Shown piece after piece: positions 30,717-39,495 of a stretch of DNA of 41,237 nt. The DNA is from Firmicutes bacterium CAG:884. Its GTDB lineage: Bacteria; Bacillota_I; Bacilli_A; RF39; UBA660. The DNA is taken from positions 29,399-70,635 of the forward strand of contig HF993342.1 in assembly GCA_000433875.1 (NCBI GenBank). The letters run 5' to 3'. The position numbers and the translations under genes were made by a program. Under the pieces are notes generated by a model that was given only the letters and a program-made list of their open reading frames with translations, ran no database searches and had not been told where the DNA came from. The first letter of the stretch is position 1, and the number at the start of each line of letters is the position of its first letter.

Positions 30717-32447
30717 ATGAAAAAACTAAAAGAATTCAAGCCTCTAATAAGATTAGTAAAAAAGGATATAAAAAGAATAATATTTGCAAGCATAATAATA
30801 TTTTTATCTGGAATAAGTGAAATATTTACTGGATATCTAAACGGCAGAATAGTAGAAACAATAACAAAACTTGAAATAAAACAATCTCTAATTTATTTAG
30901 CAATTTATTTCTTATTAGAACTAATGCTAGATGGAATAGTCATTCATAAAGCCAATTCAATTTTATATAAAGAAGAAAGTAAATTAACAAGAAAACTAGG
31001 TTTTGAAACATATAAAAAAGCTTTAAATCTACCAGCTGTCGCCTATGAAAAAAACTCATCCGGAGAAATTATAAATAGGATAACAAACGATGCCGATACC
31101 CTAAGCTTTTCCTTTGGAAGATTATTAAAAATGGTATCATCATTAATAGCATCATTCATAATAATTATATACATATTTGTAAACTCTTGGATAGTGGGAA
31201 TGGAAATATTAATAATTGTACTAATATTATTACTAATAGTAAAAAAATATAGTCCAATATCTAAAGAAATACACAAAGAAAGAAAAAAAGAACAAGATAG
31301 ATTTACATCACTAACAAACGAATCAATTAGAGGAATAAGAGAAATAAAAACACTAGGAATAAAGAAAAATCTAATCAATAGCGTTACAGAAATAATAAAA
31401 AACATTTATAAAAAATCAGAAGATGAAATTAATATTCAAAAAAGTTTAAATATGAAAACATCATTTTTAAAAACAATCCTTGAATGTGGTGTCTTTGCAA
31501 CCTGCATTATACTTCTATATTATAATAAAACAAGTCTAACATTCTTTGTTGCAATGACATATTATATATATCGCTATACTTGGCTTATTGAAGAAATAAA
31601 CGATTTTACACAAACATATCAAAAAGTAAACGTTTCCTTATCAAGAGTAAACGATATACTAGAAAATAGGCTATACAAAGATGAAACATTCGGAAGCAAA
31701 GAACTCCCTAACATTAAAGGAATTATTGAGTTTAAAAATGTTACATTTTCATATCCTGATGAAGAAAATATATTAAAAAATTTCAATATTAAAATTGAAC
31801 CCAATAAAAAAATCGCAATTGTTGGAGCATCAGGACAAGGAAAAAGTACCATATTTAACTTACTAACAAGAATTTTTGATGCAAATGAAGGCGAAATATT
31901 AATAGATAATATAAATATCAAAGATTTAAAAGAAGATGAATTAAGAAAACATATATCTATAATCAGACAAGAACCATTTGTCTTTAATAGAACCATAAAA
32001 GAAAACTTTGAATTAATAAATGAAAACATTACATTAAAACAAATAAGAAAATGTACCAAAATGGCCTATTTAGATGACTATATAATGTCCCTTCCTAAAA
32101 AATATGACACAATTCTAGGTGAAGGCGGAGTTAATTTATCAGGCGGACAAAAACAAAGACTATCAATTGCAAGAACACTATCAAAAGAAAGTAAAATAAT
32201 CCTATTTGATGAAGCAACATCCGCACTTGATAACAATTCTCAAGAATATATCAAAAAAACAATTGATAATCTCATAAAAGATCATACAATCATAATTGTC
32301 GCACATCGATTATCAACAATAATAGATGCTGACATTATATATGTAGTAGAAAAAGGAAAGTTACTAGCATCAGGTACTCATAAAGAATTATTAAAAACAA
32401 ATAAAATCTATAAAAATTTATATGAAACAGAATCTTTAAATTCATAA
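30717..32447 (+). CDS. ABC exporter, fused permease and ATPase
   Basis: I start at ATG 30717 after GGAGG; a TTG in the same frame at 30702 overlaps the ribosome-binding site. The 576-residue half-transporter has about six membrane helices in residues 20-305 with the coupling region NRITNDADTLSFSFGRLL. The ATPase domain carries Walker A GASGQGKST, the ABC signature LSGGQKQRL, Walker B IILFDEATSALD and a final switch histidine in VAHRLS. It should work as a homodimer, exporting drugs, lipids or peptides; there is no N-terminal peptidase domain. Expression appears to depend on readthrough of the attenuator after the 31-codon leader. Confidence 0.93.
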   Translation: MKKLKEFKPLIRLVKKDIKRIIFASIIIFLSGISEIFTGYLNGRIVETITKLEIKQSLIYLAIYFLLELMLDGIVIHKANSILYKEESKLTRKLGFETYKKALNLPAVAYEKNSSGEIINRITNDADTLSFSFGRLLKMVSSLIASFIIIIYIFVNSWIVGMEILIIVLILLLIVKKYSPISKEIHKERKKEQDRFTSLTNESIRGIREIKTLGIKKNLINSVTEIIKNIYKKSEDEINIQKSLNMKTSFLKTILECGVFATCIILLYYNKTSLTFFVAMTYYIYRYTWLIEEINDFTQTYQKVNVSLSRVNDILENRLYKDETFGSKELPNIKGIIEFKNVTFSYPDEENILKNFNIKIEPNKKIAIVGASGQGKSTIFNLLTRIFDANEGEILIDNINIKDLKEDELRKHISIIRQEPFVFNRTIKENFELINENITLKQIRKCTKMAYLDDYIMSLPKKYDTILGEGGVNLSGGQKQRLSIARTLSKESKIILFDEATSALDNNSQEYIKKTIDNLIKDHTIIIVAHRLSTIIDADIIYVVEKGKLLASGTHKELLKTNKIYKNLYETESLNS

Positions 32448-32448
32448 T

Positions 32449-32476
32449 AAAAGAAGTATAAAAAATACTTCTTTTT
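32449..32476 (+). terminator. Terminator after the ABC exporter
   Basis: AAAAGAAGTAT (32449-32459) pairs perfectly with ATACTTCTTTT (32465-32475), then Ts. Confidence 0.9.
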
Positions 32477-32498
32477 AAATGAAATATCAAATATTAAT

Positions 32499-32527
32499 TT
32501 GCATTTCCCAGTCATTTTTAATATAAT
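32499..32527 (+). promoter_or_regulatory. Promoter of the 878-residue protein gene
   Basis: TTGCAT (32499-32504) and TATAAT (32522-32527) with 17-base spacing. Confidence 0.75.
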
Positions 32528-32548
32528 ATAAACCACAGGTGATAATAT

Positions 32549-35185
32549 ATGATAATAGAAAATATAAATGATATAAAATTTAAAATTGAAAAAACACTAA
32601 TATACCTAAAAGCATTTGATAATTTAAAAGAACTAACAGAAATATTAAATGAAATATATGAAAACATAATTGAAGACTTTACTTTCAAATATTCATCATA
32701 TGATGATAAATTACTAGAAGCTAAAATCTTTCTTTCACAACTAGAACTTTTTTACAATGAAAAAGTATCATATGTTTTAGAACTATCTAAAAAAGATGAT
32801 ATATATGATGATATTACAAACGAAAACAAAGAAGAATTAAGTAAAATAAAAAAACAAATAGAAAACTTATTGAATTATAATTTACCATTTATAGATAAAA
32901 CAAAAAACGAATATGATTTAATTCTAAAAGAATATGAAAAACAATTAATACAAGCAAAAGAATATAAAAAATTCAAAATACTTGCATATCTAAAAAATGA
33001 AGTAAATATAAAATTATCACTATATCAAGACATGAACTACATAGTAAAATTAGAAATAGGTCACTTAAACACATTTTTCTTAGATAATCAAAAATATATA
33101 AATGAAATAAATAAAAATGATATTAAAATAAATGATTTAGTAAATAAAATAAAAGCAAGTATAAAAGAATTAAACGAAAATATCATATTTGATATAAAAG
33201 AAGAGCCATCTAATAATTTTATTGAAAAAATAAATAATCAAACAAAATATATAAATGAATTAACTATATTTAATGAAATAAATATAAAACCAAAACTAAC
33301 AAAAAAACATAATAAGATTATATTACAAAACTTATTAGAAAAAATAGACATATTATTAGATACCGATTACGATTTAACAGTAATAAGAAACAAAATACCA
33401 ACGAATAATTCAAATGACCAAGAATATTGTATAAAATTAGAACAATTCATAAATGAAGAATTAAAAGATATAAGTGAATTCAAAAATGAAATATGTGGAT
33501 TAAACCAAATATATAATAAAATAGATGAAAAATTAAATGTCTTGTTCAATTTCAATAAACCACTATACAATGAAATAAATAATAAATTAAATAATTTAAA
33601 ACAAGAATTCAATAAAAAAATGAACAATTTCTTAAAAAACAATCCACCATATAGAGCTATTCTTTTAATAGAACTATACAAAAATAGCTTAAACAATTTC
33701 CAAAACATTTATATAACAAATCTAGATAAAAGTATAAGTATTTATAATAAAAAAGAAGAATATATCGAATATCTAAACAATTTAAGATTTAACAACATAG
33801 AAAATCAAAAATTAGAAGAAATAGACAATTTTATATCATCAAACAATATGGATGATGAAATATTAAATGATAGCCTATATAACATAATATATTATTATTT
33901 TAGTATAATCTTATTAAATGATAAACAAATAGAACTTAAATTATCAGATTATGGCAATAAACAAATTGAAAAAATCTATACAAATGATGTTATAAATGAA
34001 TCAAAAAAAAGAAAAGATAAAACAGTACTAAGTTATATATCAATATCAAGTGGTTTTGATTATAACAAATATAAAGAATTTGTAAAAAAATATAAAATCT
34101 ATTTAAACGAAACAAAAGAAAAAGTAGATAAAGAAAATCAAAAAGTTTACTCATCCAATATAATATCTGTATTTAAAATGAATGGAAAAAATATTGAATT
34201 AGTTGAAGATAAAAACGCTTACTTTATGATAGTAGATGGCGTAAAAGATAATCTTGAATTATCTAAAACTGAATATTTAATTAAACCATTTACGACAATA
34301 AATGATAATATAATTAAATGTATTTACAAAGGAAAAGAACATTATTTAAACATTAAAACAAAAGTCTTATACGAAATACCACCACAAACACTTGTTTCAA
34401 CTGATTTCAAAAATGGTTATGCCCTTATGGTATCTCCTACAGCAAATATTCAAGAATTAATTGATACCAACTTTAATATTGTTGCAAAAGCCAAATTATA
34501 TACATATATAAATGACTTCAAAAACTATTCAAGTATAGAATTAAGCAAAGAAAATGATATAATAACAATCCATTATGTATGGCCAGATGCTGTCTTTGAA
34601 GTCGAAAATCATAAAACACACGAAAGTATCTTTTATTCATCATTAGCAAATGAAGCAGATGGAACTATTGTAGTCGAAAATCACAAAAACAAAAAGGCCA
34701 TTTATGACTTAAAAACCAAAAAATTTATAACAAAATTCAAGTATGACAGAATCGGACCATTTGTAAATGACAAAGCCTTAGTTGATGATAATATCTTTAT
34801 AAATAAAAAAAATCAAATAATAAAAGAAGTAGAATGGCCAATAAGATTTATATTTAATGATGGCGCATTCGTTGCTGAAGCTCCGCGTGCCTTTGCCATA
34901 TTTAATTCTAATATGAAAATAATAAGTGTTATTGAAAAAGAATACCCGCATATAAGTAAAGTACAATTTATAAAAAATGATACATATATATTATGTGAAT
35001 TTAGCAATACCACAGCAAAAAAACTATACAAATTAGATCTAAATTGCCCAGATCCAATTGAAAACATTAATTACCAAATAACCGATCCTGATATTTCAAA
35101 TGACATAATGAAATTAGGAATAAAATCCATTGACAACGATAAAATATATGAGAAAGGTAAAGTATTAAAATATGAAAAAAGATGA
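32549..35185 (+). CDS. Large cytosolic protein: coiled-coil half plus WG-repeat-like propeller half
   Basis: The 878-residue protein has no signal peptide or membrane helix. Residues 1-520 are dominated by Asn/Lys/Glu-rich helices with heptad character (long rods). Residues about 540-860 are beta-rich with repeating sheets such as ENKNAY-type turns, GYALMVSPTANIQELIDTNFNIV, KKAIYDLKTKKFITKFKYDRIGPFVNDKALVDD and FAIFNSNMKIISVIEKEY. Their spacing resembles WG repeats or a beta-propeller that binds a partner. The following gene overlaps its last 14 bases and may be that partner. No enzyme motif is seen and the family is unknown to me. Confidence 0.68.
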   Translation: MIIENINDIKFKIEKTLIYLKAFDNLKELTEILNEIYENIIEDFTFKYSSYDDKLLEAKIFLSQLELFYNEKVSYVLELSKKDDIYDDITNENKEELSKIKKQIENLLNYNLPFIDKTKNEYDLILKEYEKQLIQAKEYKKFKILAYLKNEVNIKLSLYQDMNYIVKLEIGHLNTFFLDNQKYINEINKNDIKINDLVNKIKASIKELNENIIFDIKEEPSNNFIEKINNQTKYINELTIFNEINIKPKLTKKHNKIILQNLLEKIDILLDTDYDLTVIRNKIPTNNSNDQEYCIKLEQFINEELKDISEFKNEICGLNQIYNKIDEKLNVLFNFNKPLYNEINNKLNNLKQEFNKKMNNFLKNNPPYRAILLIELYKNSLNNFQNIYITNLDKSISIYNKKEEYIEYLNNLRFNNIENQKLEEIDNFISSNNMDDEILNDSLYNIIYYYFSIILLNDKQIELKLSDYGNKQIEKIYTNDVINESKKRKDKTVLSYISISSGFDYNKYKEFVKKYKIYLNETKEKVDKENQKVYSSNIISVFKMNGKNIELVEDKNAYFMIVDGVKDNLELSKTEYLIKPFTTINDNIIKCIYKGKEHYLNIKTKVLYEIPPQTLVSTDFKNGYALMVSPTANIQELIDTNFNIVAKAKLYTYINDFKNYSSIELSKENDIITIHYVWPDAVFEVENHKTHESIFYSSLANEADGTIVVENHKNKKAIYDLKTKKFITKFKYDRIGPFVNDKALVDDNIFINKKNQIIKEVEWPIRFIFNDGAFVAEAPRAFAIFNSNMKIISVIEKEYPHISKVQFIKNDTYILCEFSNTTAKKLYKLDLNCPDPIENINYQITDPDISNDIMKLGIKSIDNDKIYEKGKVLKYEKR

Positions 35186-35669
35186 TTTAATATTAAAATA
35201 TATAAAAAGATTTACTGATGAAGAGTTAATAAAAATGATGGAAATTGCCCATCAAAACTATGTAAAAGTAGATGAGTCAAGAAAGATCGTAAAAGAAATG
35301 TTAAAAAAATATCAAATAGATGCTTGCTTCGAAAACAATTTACATTATGAATTTTACGAAAAAATGAAAAAATACTTAAGTTTAAGAAATATAAATTATG
35401 AAAATAATAATGAAGTTGAAATAAATGAAGATGACATAAAAAGAGAATTTTATAACTCTTTAGCATATGAAATATCATTCTATGACCGAAGAAACTATTT
35501 GTATGAAACTTATTATGAAGGCGATTTTTCAATGGATGCCTTATATGCATTAGAAGAAGATACTAAAACAAATAAAATGATTGAAGAACTATATAAAAAA
35601 TATGAACTAATTGCATCTAAAGAGTTTCATAAGATAAATAAACAATTAATCAAAACGCACCAAAAATAG
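35172..35669 (+). CDS. Small charged helical protein coupled to the large protein
   Basis: The 165-residue protein is highly charged (Lys/Glu/Tyr-rich), predicted helical, with no signal peptide. It starts inside the end of the 878-residue gene (overlap 14 bases), so translation is coupled and the two products probably act together. The central acidic block (ENNNEVEINEDDIKREFYNSL) and the tyrosine-rich YLYETYYEGDFSMDALYALEED are the most distinctive parts. I do not recognise a family. The next 180 bases hold no terminator of standard form. Confidence 0.62.
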   Translation: MKKDDLILKYIKRFTDEELIKMMEIAHQNYVKVDESRKIVKEMLKKYQIDACFENNLHYEFYEKMKKYLSLRNINYENNNEVEINEDDIKREFYNSLAYEISFYDRRNYLYETYYEGDFSMDALYALEEDTKTNKMIEELYKKYELIASKEFHKINKQLIKTHQK

Positions 35670-35852
35670 ATTGCTAAAAAGAACCATATATGATATATTA
35701 ATAGTGAGAGTACAAAATGTAAAAGCAATTGTTAAATTAAGTGATATTTTTTGACAGGATATAATATTAAGGAAGAGGGAGGTGAATAATTACTTTTATA
35801 ATTAGTGCCAAACTATAAAAGTGTACAAATATTGGCAAAGAAGGATGAGAAA

Positions 35853-36494
35853 ATGACAAAAAGAATTTTTAAACTTTTAGGACTAACATTCCTAACCTTT
35901 GTTATGATAACTAGCAAAGTATCAGCCAATGGTTATTCACAAGAAGAAATTGAAAAAAATATGGAGCAAGTAGAACTTGTAAGTAAAATAGAAGGATTCA
36001 TTTTAAGACATAATAATGATGTTTATCCAGAATATTATGGTGGAATGTATATAAGCGATGATTCATTAAAAGTAATCATTCAAATAGTTGAAAAAAACAT
36101 TCCAAACCAAAATACAATCGAGTATACTAATTATGAAGAAATATTTAATATTTCAGATAGCATAAACATAGAATATGTCTCTAATTCATATAATGAACTA
36201 GAAAAAGTTAATGATGAGTTGAAAGAACACTACTTAAATACTAAAAATAATGATGAACTAAACGCCTTCTACGTTGATACAATAAAAAATAAAGTTGTAG
36301 TTGATTTAAAAGGAATTAATTGGAAAATAAAAAATGATTTCAAAAGAAATGTATCACCATCAAGCGCAATTTTGCTTACAGAATCAAAATGTCCATTAAT
36401 AAACTATAAAAACAATATAGAAAATAAAAAAATTAACAAAAGTTTGAACATACTAAAAATAGGATTCAATTTGAATCCTATTTTTTTTCATTAA
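35853..36494 (+). CDS. Secreted protein resembling an alpha-lytic-type protease prodomain only
   Basis: I begin at ATG 35853 (AAGGATGAG upstream). A GTG frame from 35805 is too far from the GGAGGTG at 35780 to use it. The 213-residue product has a signal peptide ending VSA. The next part (YPEYYGGMYISDDSLKVIIQIVE, and later LNAFYVDTIKNKVVVDL) reads like the two-strand prodomain modules of S1 alpha-lytic/streptogrisin-type proteases. No protease domain follows: the frame passes straight through a terminator hairpin, so the last 14 residues are encoded by terminator sequence. This suggests a truncated protease gene or a stand-alone inhibitor. It ends 17 bases inside the convergent Mur ligase gene. 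Confidence 0.6.
   Translation: MTKRIFKLLGLTFLTFVMITSKVSANGYSQEEIEKNMEQVELVSKIEGFILRHNNDVYPEYYGGMYISDDSLKVIIQIVEKNIPNQNTIEYTNYEEIFNISDSINIEYVSNSYNELEKVNDELKEHYLNTKNNDELNAFYVDTIKNKVVVDLKGINWKIKNDFKRNVSPSSAILLTESKCPLINYKNNIENKKINKSLNILKIGFNLNPIFFH
36456..36488. terminator. Bidirectional terminator overlapping two convergent CDS ends
   Basis: AAAATAGGATTC (36456-36467) pairs perfectly with GAATCCTATTTT (36473-36484), followed by eight Ts; the arm sequence gives a T-run on the other strand also. Both the secreted protein and the Mur ligase reading frames end inside it. Confidence 0.9.
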
Positions 36495-38061
36495 ATAAAT
36501 CCGGTAAATCATTTTCTAAAAGAACATAAGTCTTATCATCTCTTAATCTTTCAATCAAAGGAAAAGCATCCTTAACATCATTTAAAACAAATATTTTATC
36601 ACTATCATATTTAGAATCAATCAAACCATTATATATAGGTTTTGTCTGATTCTTTCCAACAAGAATAACATAATCAGCAACATTACTAATATGTTTCCCA
36701 AACTCATAATTAAGAGAGTATTCCTTGTCACTTAGTTCAATCATACCCGGCGTAACGATAATCTTTAAACCAGGCATTAAACCAAGAACATCAACCGCCA
36801 TCTTTGATCCAACCGGATTAGAATTATAAGCATCATCAATAATCGTATAATTCGGATATCTTTTCATTTCTAATCTATGCTCAATTGGCTTAACATTTGC
36901 AACACCTTTTGCCATATCATCATATGAAATCTTTAATTCACGAGCAAGCGCTAAAGAAGCTAAAATATTATAAATATTCGGTTTCCCAAAAAGTACAGTC
37001 TTAAGAGATATTTTCTTATTGCAATCCTTAAAAACACAATCAAATGTCGTACCCTCATAAGTACACTTTATATTTTCCGCATAAATATCAGCTTTGTCCT
37101 TATTATCAATACCAATCCAAATAATCTTGCAAGTATTCTTAATTTTATAATTAACCTGATTTAAATCATCAGCATTAAGAACACCAATACCATTACTAGG
37201 TAAGTTTTCGATTAATTCAAACTTAGCTCTCTGTATATTTTCCTGTGTTTTAAAAGAATCCAAATGTGCTAGCCCAATATTTGTAATAATACCATATTTA
37301 GGCTTAACAATATCACAAGACCTTTTAATATCATGTGTTTTTGGAGCCGAAATAGAAATTTCAGCAATAAAAACTTCCTCAAATTTATCCAAATAATTAT
37401 TAACAGTTCTCATTAAACCCAAAGGCGTATTTAAGTTGCCAGGAGAAGCATAAGTTCTATATTTAGTACTCAAAATATCCCGAAGAATATTTTTACTACT
37501 GGTTTTGCCATAAGAACCAGTAATACCAATATTAATAGTATTTAATTCCCTTAATTTTCTCTGAGCAGCTCTCTTATAATGATTATATATAATTTTTTCA
37601 ATAGGTAAATTAATTAAATAAGCAATATAAGTTTGATAATAAGCAAAAACAGCAAGCAAAGCTAAAACACTAACTAAAACATAATTATTATTTAATCTAT
37701 ACAATAAATATAAAATAATACCATTAAGAATTAAAGTAGTAAAAACTAATCTCTTTATTCTAAAAGTATAAACAAGCGGCTTTTTAACCTGTTCTTTTTT
37801 CTTAATATTATACCTATAAATAAATAAAATAGAATAAAATATAAATAGACCTATATAAATAATTAAATCATTTTTAAATATCGGAAGAATAATTAAAAAT
37901 AAACCAAATAAATCAGGTGTAATTAAACTCTTATTCAAATTTTTTAAAATCCAGTGTAAGTACCTGTTATCTTCATTGTAAAAATTTTGCTGAAGCATAT
38001 GCATACCATGCAATATCTTCAAGTAAGTATATAAAAAATATGGTAATAATAGTATATACAT
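36478..38061 (-). CDS. MurF-type Mur ligase with N-terminal membrane domain
   Basis: The 527-residue protein starts with about 150 residues containing four to five transmembrane helices (about 2-15, 50-63, 66-84, 105-121, 127-148), followed by Mur ligase central and C-terminal domains. The ATP loop NIGITGSYGKTSSKN is at residues 177-191. It also has FIAEISISAPKTHDIKRSCDIVKP, TNIGLAHLDSF, IEHRLEM and IIDDAYNSNPVGSKMAVDVL. The latter phrases are typical of MurF (addition of D-Ala-D-Ala). The UDP-binding N-terminal domain of normal MurF is missing and replaced by the membrane region. A membrane-located MurF-like ligase acting on a lipid-linked or alternative substrate is plausible. The ribosome-binding site is GGAGG on the minus strand. 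Confidence 0.85.
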   Translation of the reverse strand: MYILLLPYFLYTYLKILHGMHMLQQNFYNEDNRYLHWILKNLNKSLITPDLFGLFLIILPIFKNDLIIYIGLFIFYSILFIYRYNIKKKEQVKKPLVYTFRIKRLVFTTLILNGIILYLLYRLNNNYVLVSVLALLAVFAYYQTYIAYLINLPIEKIIYNHYKRAAQRKLRELNTINIGITGSYGKTSSKNILRDILSTKYRTYASPGNLNTPLGLMRTVNNYLDKFEEVFIAEISISAPKTHDIKRSCDIVKPKYGIITNIGLAHLDSFKTQENIQRAKFELIENLPSNGIGVLNADDLNQVNYKIKNTCKIIWIGIDNKDKADIYAENIKCTYEGTTFDCVFKDCNKKISLKTVLFGKPNIYNILASLALARELKISYDDMAKGVANVKPIEHRLEMKRYPNYTIIDDAYNSNPVGSKMAVDVLGLMPGLKIIVTPGMIELSDKEYSLNYEFGKHISNVADYVILVGKNQTKPIYNGLIDSKYDSDKIFVLNDVKDAFPLIERLRDDKTYVLLENDLPDLFNEKK

Positions 38062-38080
38062 AATTTAACCTCCAAAAAGT

Positions 38081-38089
38081 ATTATAGCA
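38081..38089 (-). promoter_or_regulatory. Extended -10 promoter for the MurF-type gene
   Basis: The minus strand reads TGCTATAAT, 20-28 bases before the ATG. Confidence 0.55.
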
Positions 38090-38132
38090 AAAATCAAATA
38101 AAAAGAAAATACTTTAAATATTTAAAAAAATA

Positions 38133-38141
38133 TGATATAGT
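38133..38141 (+). promoter_or_regulatory. Extended -10 promoter for the serine hydrolase gene
   Basis: TGATATAGT lies 19 bases before the start codon at 38160, divergent from the Mur ligase promoter. Confidence 0.5.
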
Positions 38142-38159
38142 ATAGGTCAAGGAGAAAAT

Positions 38160-39464
38160 ATGTTTAATAAAACTATAGATGAATTTATAAAGGAATTAGA
38201 AGGAAGTAGTAATATAGAAAAGGAAGAAATCAAACAAATACTTCTACCATTCAAAAGAAAATTATTTAGAAGTTTAAACGTAGATGAAATGATAGCAAAA
38301 TCCTATGATGAAGAAAAATTACTTAAATACATTGAAGCATCACCAGGATTTACATTTAATTTTAAAACAAATAATATAGACATAAAATTGTATGGCGGAC
38401 GAAGAAACCTCCAAGATAAACCAATTTTAGAAAACACACTATTTGATATGGCATCAATTACTAAAACATATACAATGCTAATTATCTATAAACTATTCGA
38501 ACTAAAAATAATAAGTCCAGTAGACAAAGTAAGAGACATTGTAAATTACCCTAATTTAGGAGATATAAGAATAAACGAATTAATCTATTTCTCTTTAAAC
38601 TTTAAAACCCATAAAAGAATAGATGAAGCAGAAACAAGACTAGAAGCATTAGACACACTCCACAACGTAAAAGCAACAAGATGCCTATATAATTATAATG
38701 ATATCGGATGTATGATTCTAAAAGAAATAGCAGAAAAAGTAACAAATACAACATATGAAGAATTGCTAAATACTCTGATACTAGGTAAATTAGGCTGTAA
38801 AGAAACCTTTGCTCACGTTCCGGAATATTATAAAAACAATATAACTGGATCAGCTAATATTGAAAAAGGCCTATGTAATGATGCCAAAGCCGTAATGCTA
38901 GGTGGAAACTATGGCCACGCCGGAATATTCGCATCATCTAAAGACTTAAATATTCTTTTGCGCGCTTTAATAAACGGAAAAATAGTAAACCCATATGATT
39001 TCTATACACCAAATATAATAGGAGATCATGCCTTAGTTGGCAATATATGGAGTAAAGGAAGCCATAATGTTGACGAAAGATTTCCTAAAAAATCAATATG
39101 CGTTCAAGGATCAACAAGAGTTCAAGCAAACGTATCTGAATTTGAATTAAATAAAAAATATACATTATCATCAACCGTACTCCTTAATCCAGCAACAATC
39201 TCAAAAGAAGAAGCACTAAAAAAAGAAAGTAGCATTAATAGTAAAATGCAACCAGGAACAAAAATAAAAATATATAAAGAATTCGATGGTTTTAAACAAA
39301 TAGATGCCCGAAATATAATGCCAGTAAATGAAACAATGATACCATTAAATAAAGAAGTATCTAACGTAATGTTAAGACTATTATATATAGAATATATTAT
39401 ATCAAAATATGAAAAAGTAACCGATTTTAATAAAGAAGTAAAAAAAATACTAGTAAGAAAATAA
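38160..39464 (+). CDS. Beta-lactamase-fold serine hydrolase (class C/PBP4*-like)
   Basis: The 434-residue protein contains the catalytic SxxK at Ser99-Lys102 (FDMASITKTY), the second active-site Tyr179 in LYNYNDIGCMIL (equivalent to YSD/YSN), and a third motif replaced by GHAGIFASSKDL. It lacks an N-terminal signal peptide or membrane helix, so it appears cytosolic, unlike most penicillin-binding relatives. It could act as an esterase or D-amino-acid peptidase on peptidoglycan fragments. The N-terminal 60 residues are helical and charged. It is divergent to the membrane Mur ligase and followed closely by metG. Confidence 0.88.
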   Translation: MFNKTIDEFIKELEGSSNIEKEEIKQILLPFKRKLFRSLNVDEMIAKSYDEEKLLKYIEASPGFTFNFKTNNIDIKLYGGRRNLQDKPILENTLFDMASITKTYTMLIIYKLFELKIISPVDKVRDIVNYPNLGDIRINELIYFSLNFKTHKRIDEAETRLEALDTLHNVKATRCLYNYNDIGCMILKEIAEKVTNTTYEELLNTLILGKLGCKETFAHVPEYYKNNITGSANIEKGLCNDAKAVMLGGNYGHAGIFASSKDLNILLRALINGKIVNPYDFYTPNIIGDHALVGNIWSKGSHNVDERFPKKSICVQGSTRVQANVSEFELNKKYTLSSTVLLNPATISKEEALKKESSINSKMQPGTKIKIYKEFDGFKQIDARNIMPVNETMIPLNKEVSNVMLRLLYIEYIISKYEKVTDFNKEVKKILVRK

Positions 39465-39495
39465 AAAAAGTTATATAATTTAAGAGGTGATTCAA

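Noticed and set aside
35805..35852. GTG start giving a 229-residue form of the secreted protein
   Set aside because: The GGAGGTG at 35780 is about 20 bases away, and only the ATG at 35853 puts the signal peptide at the N-terminus with a suitable ribosome-binding site.
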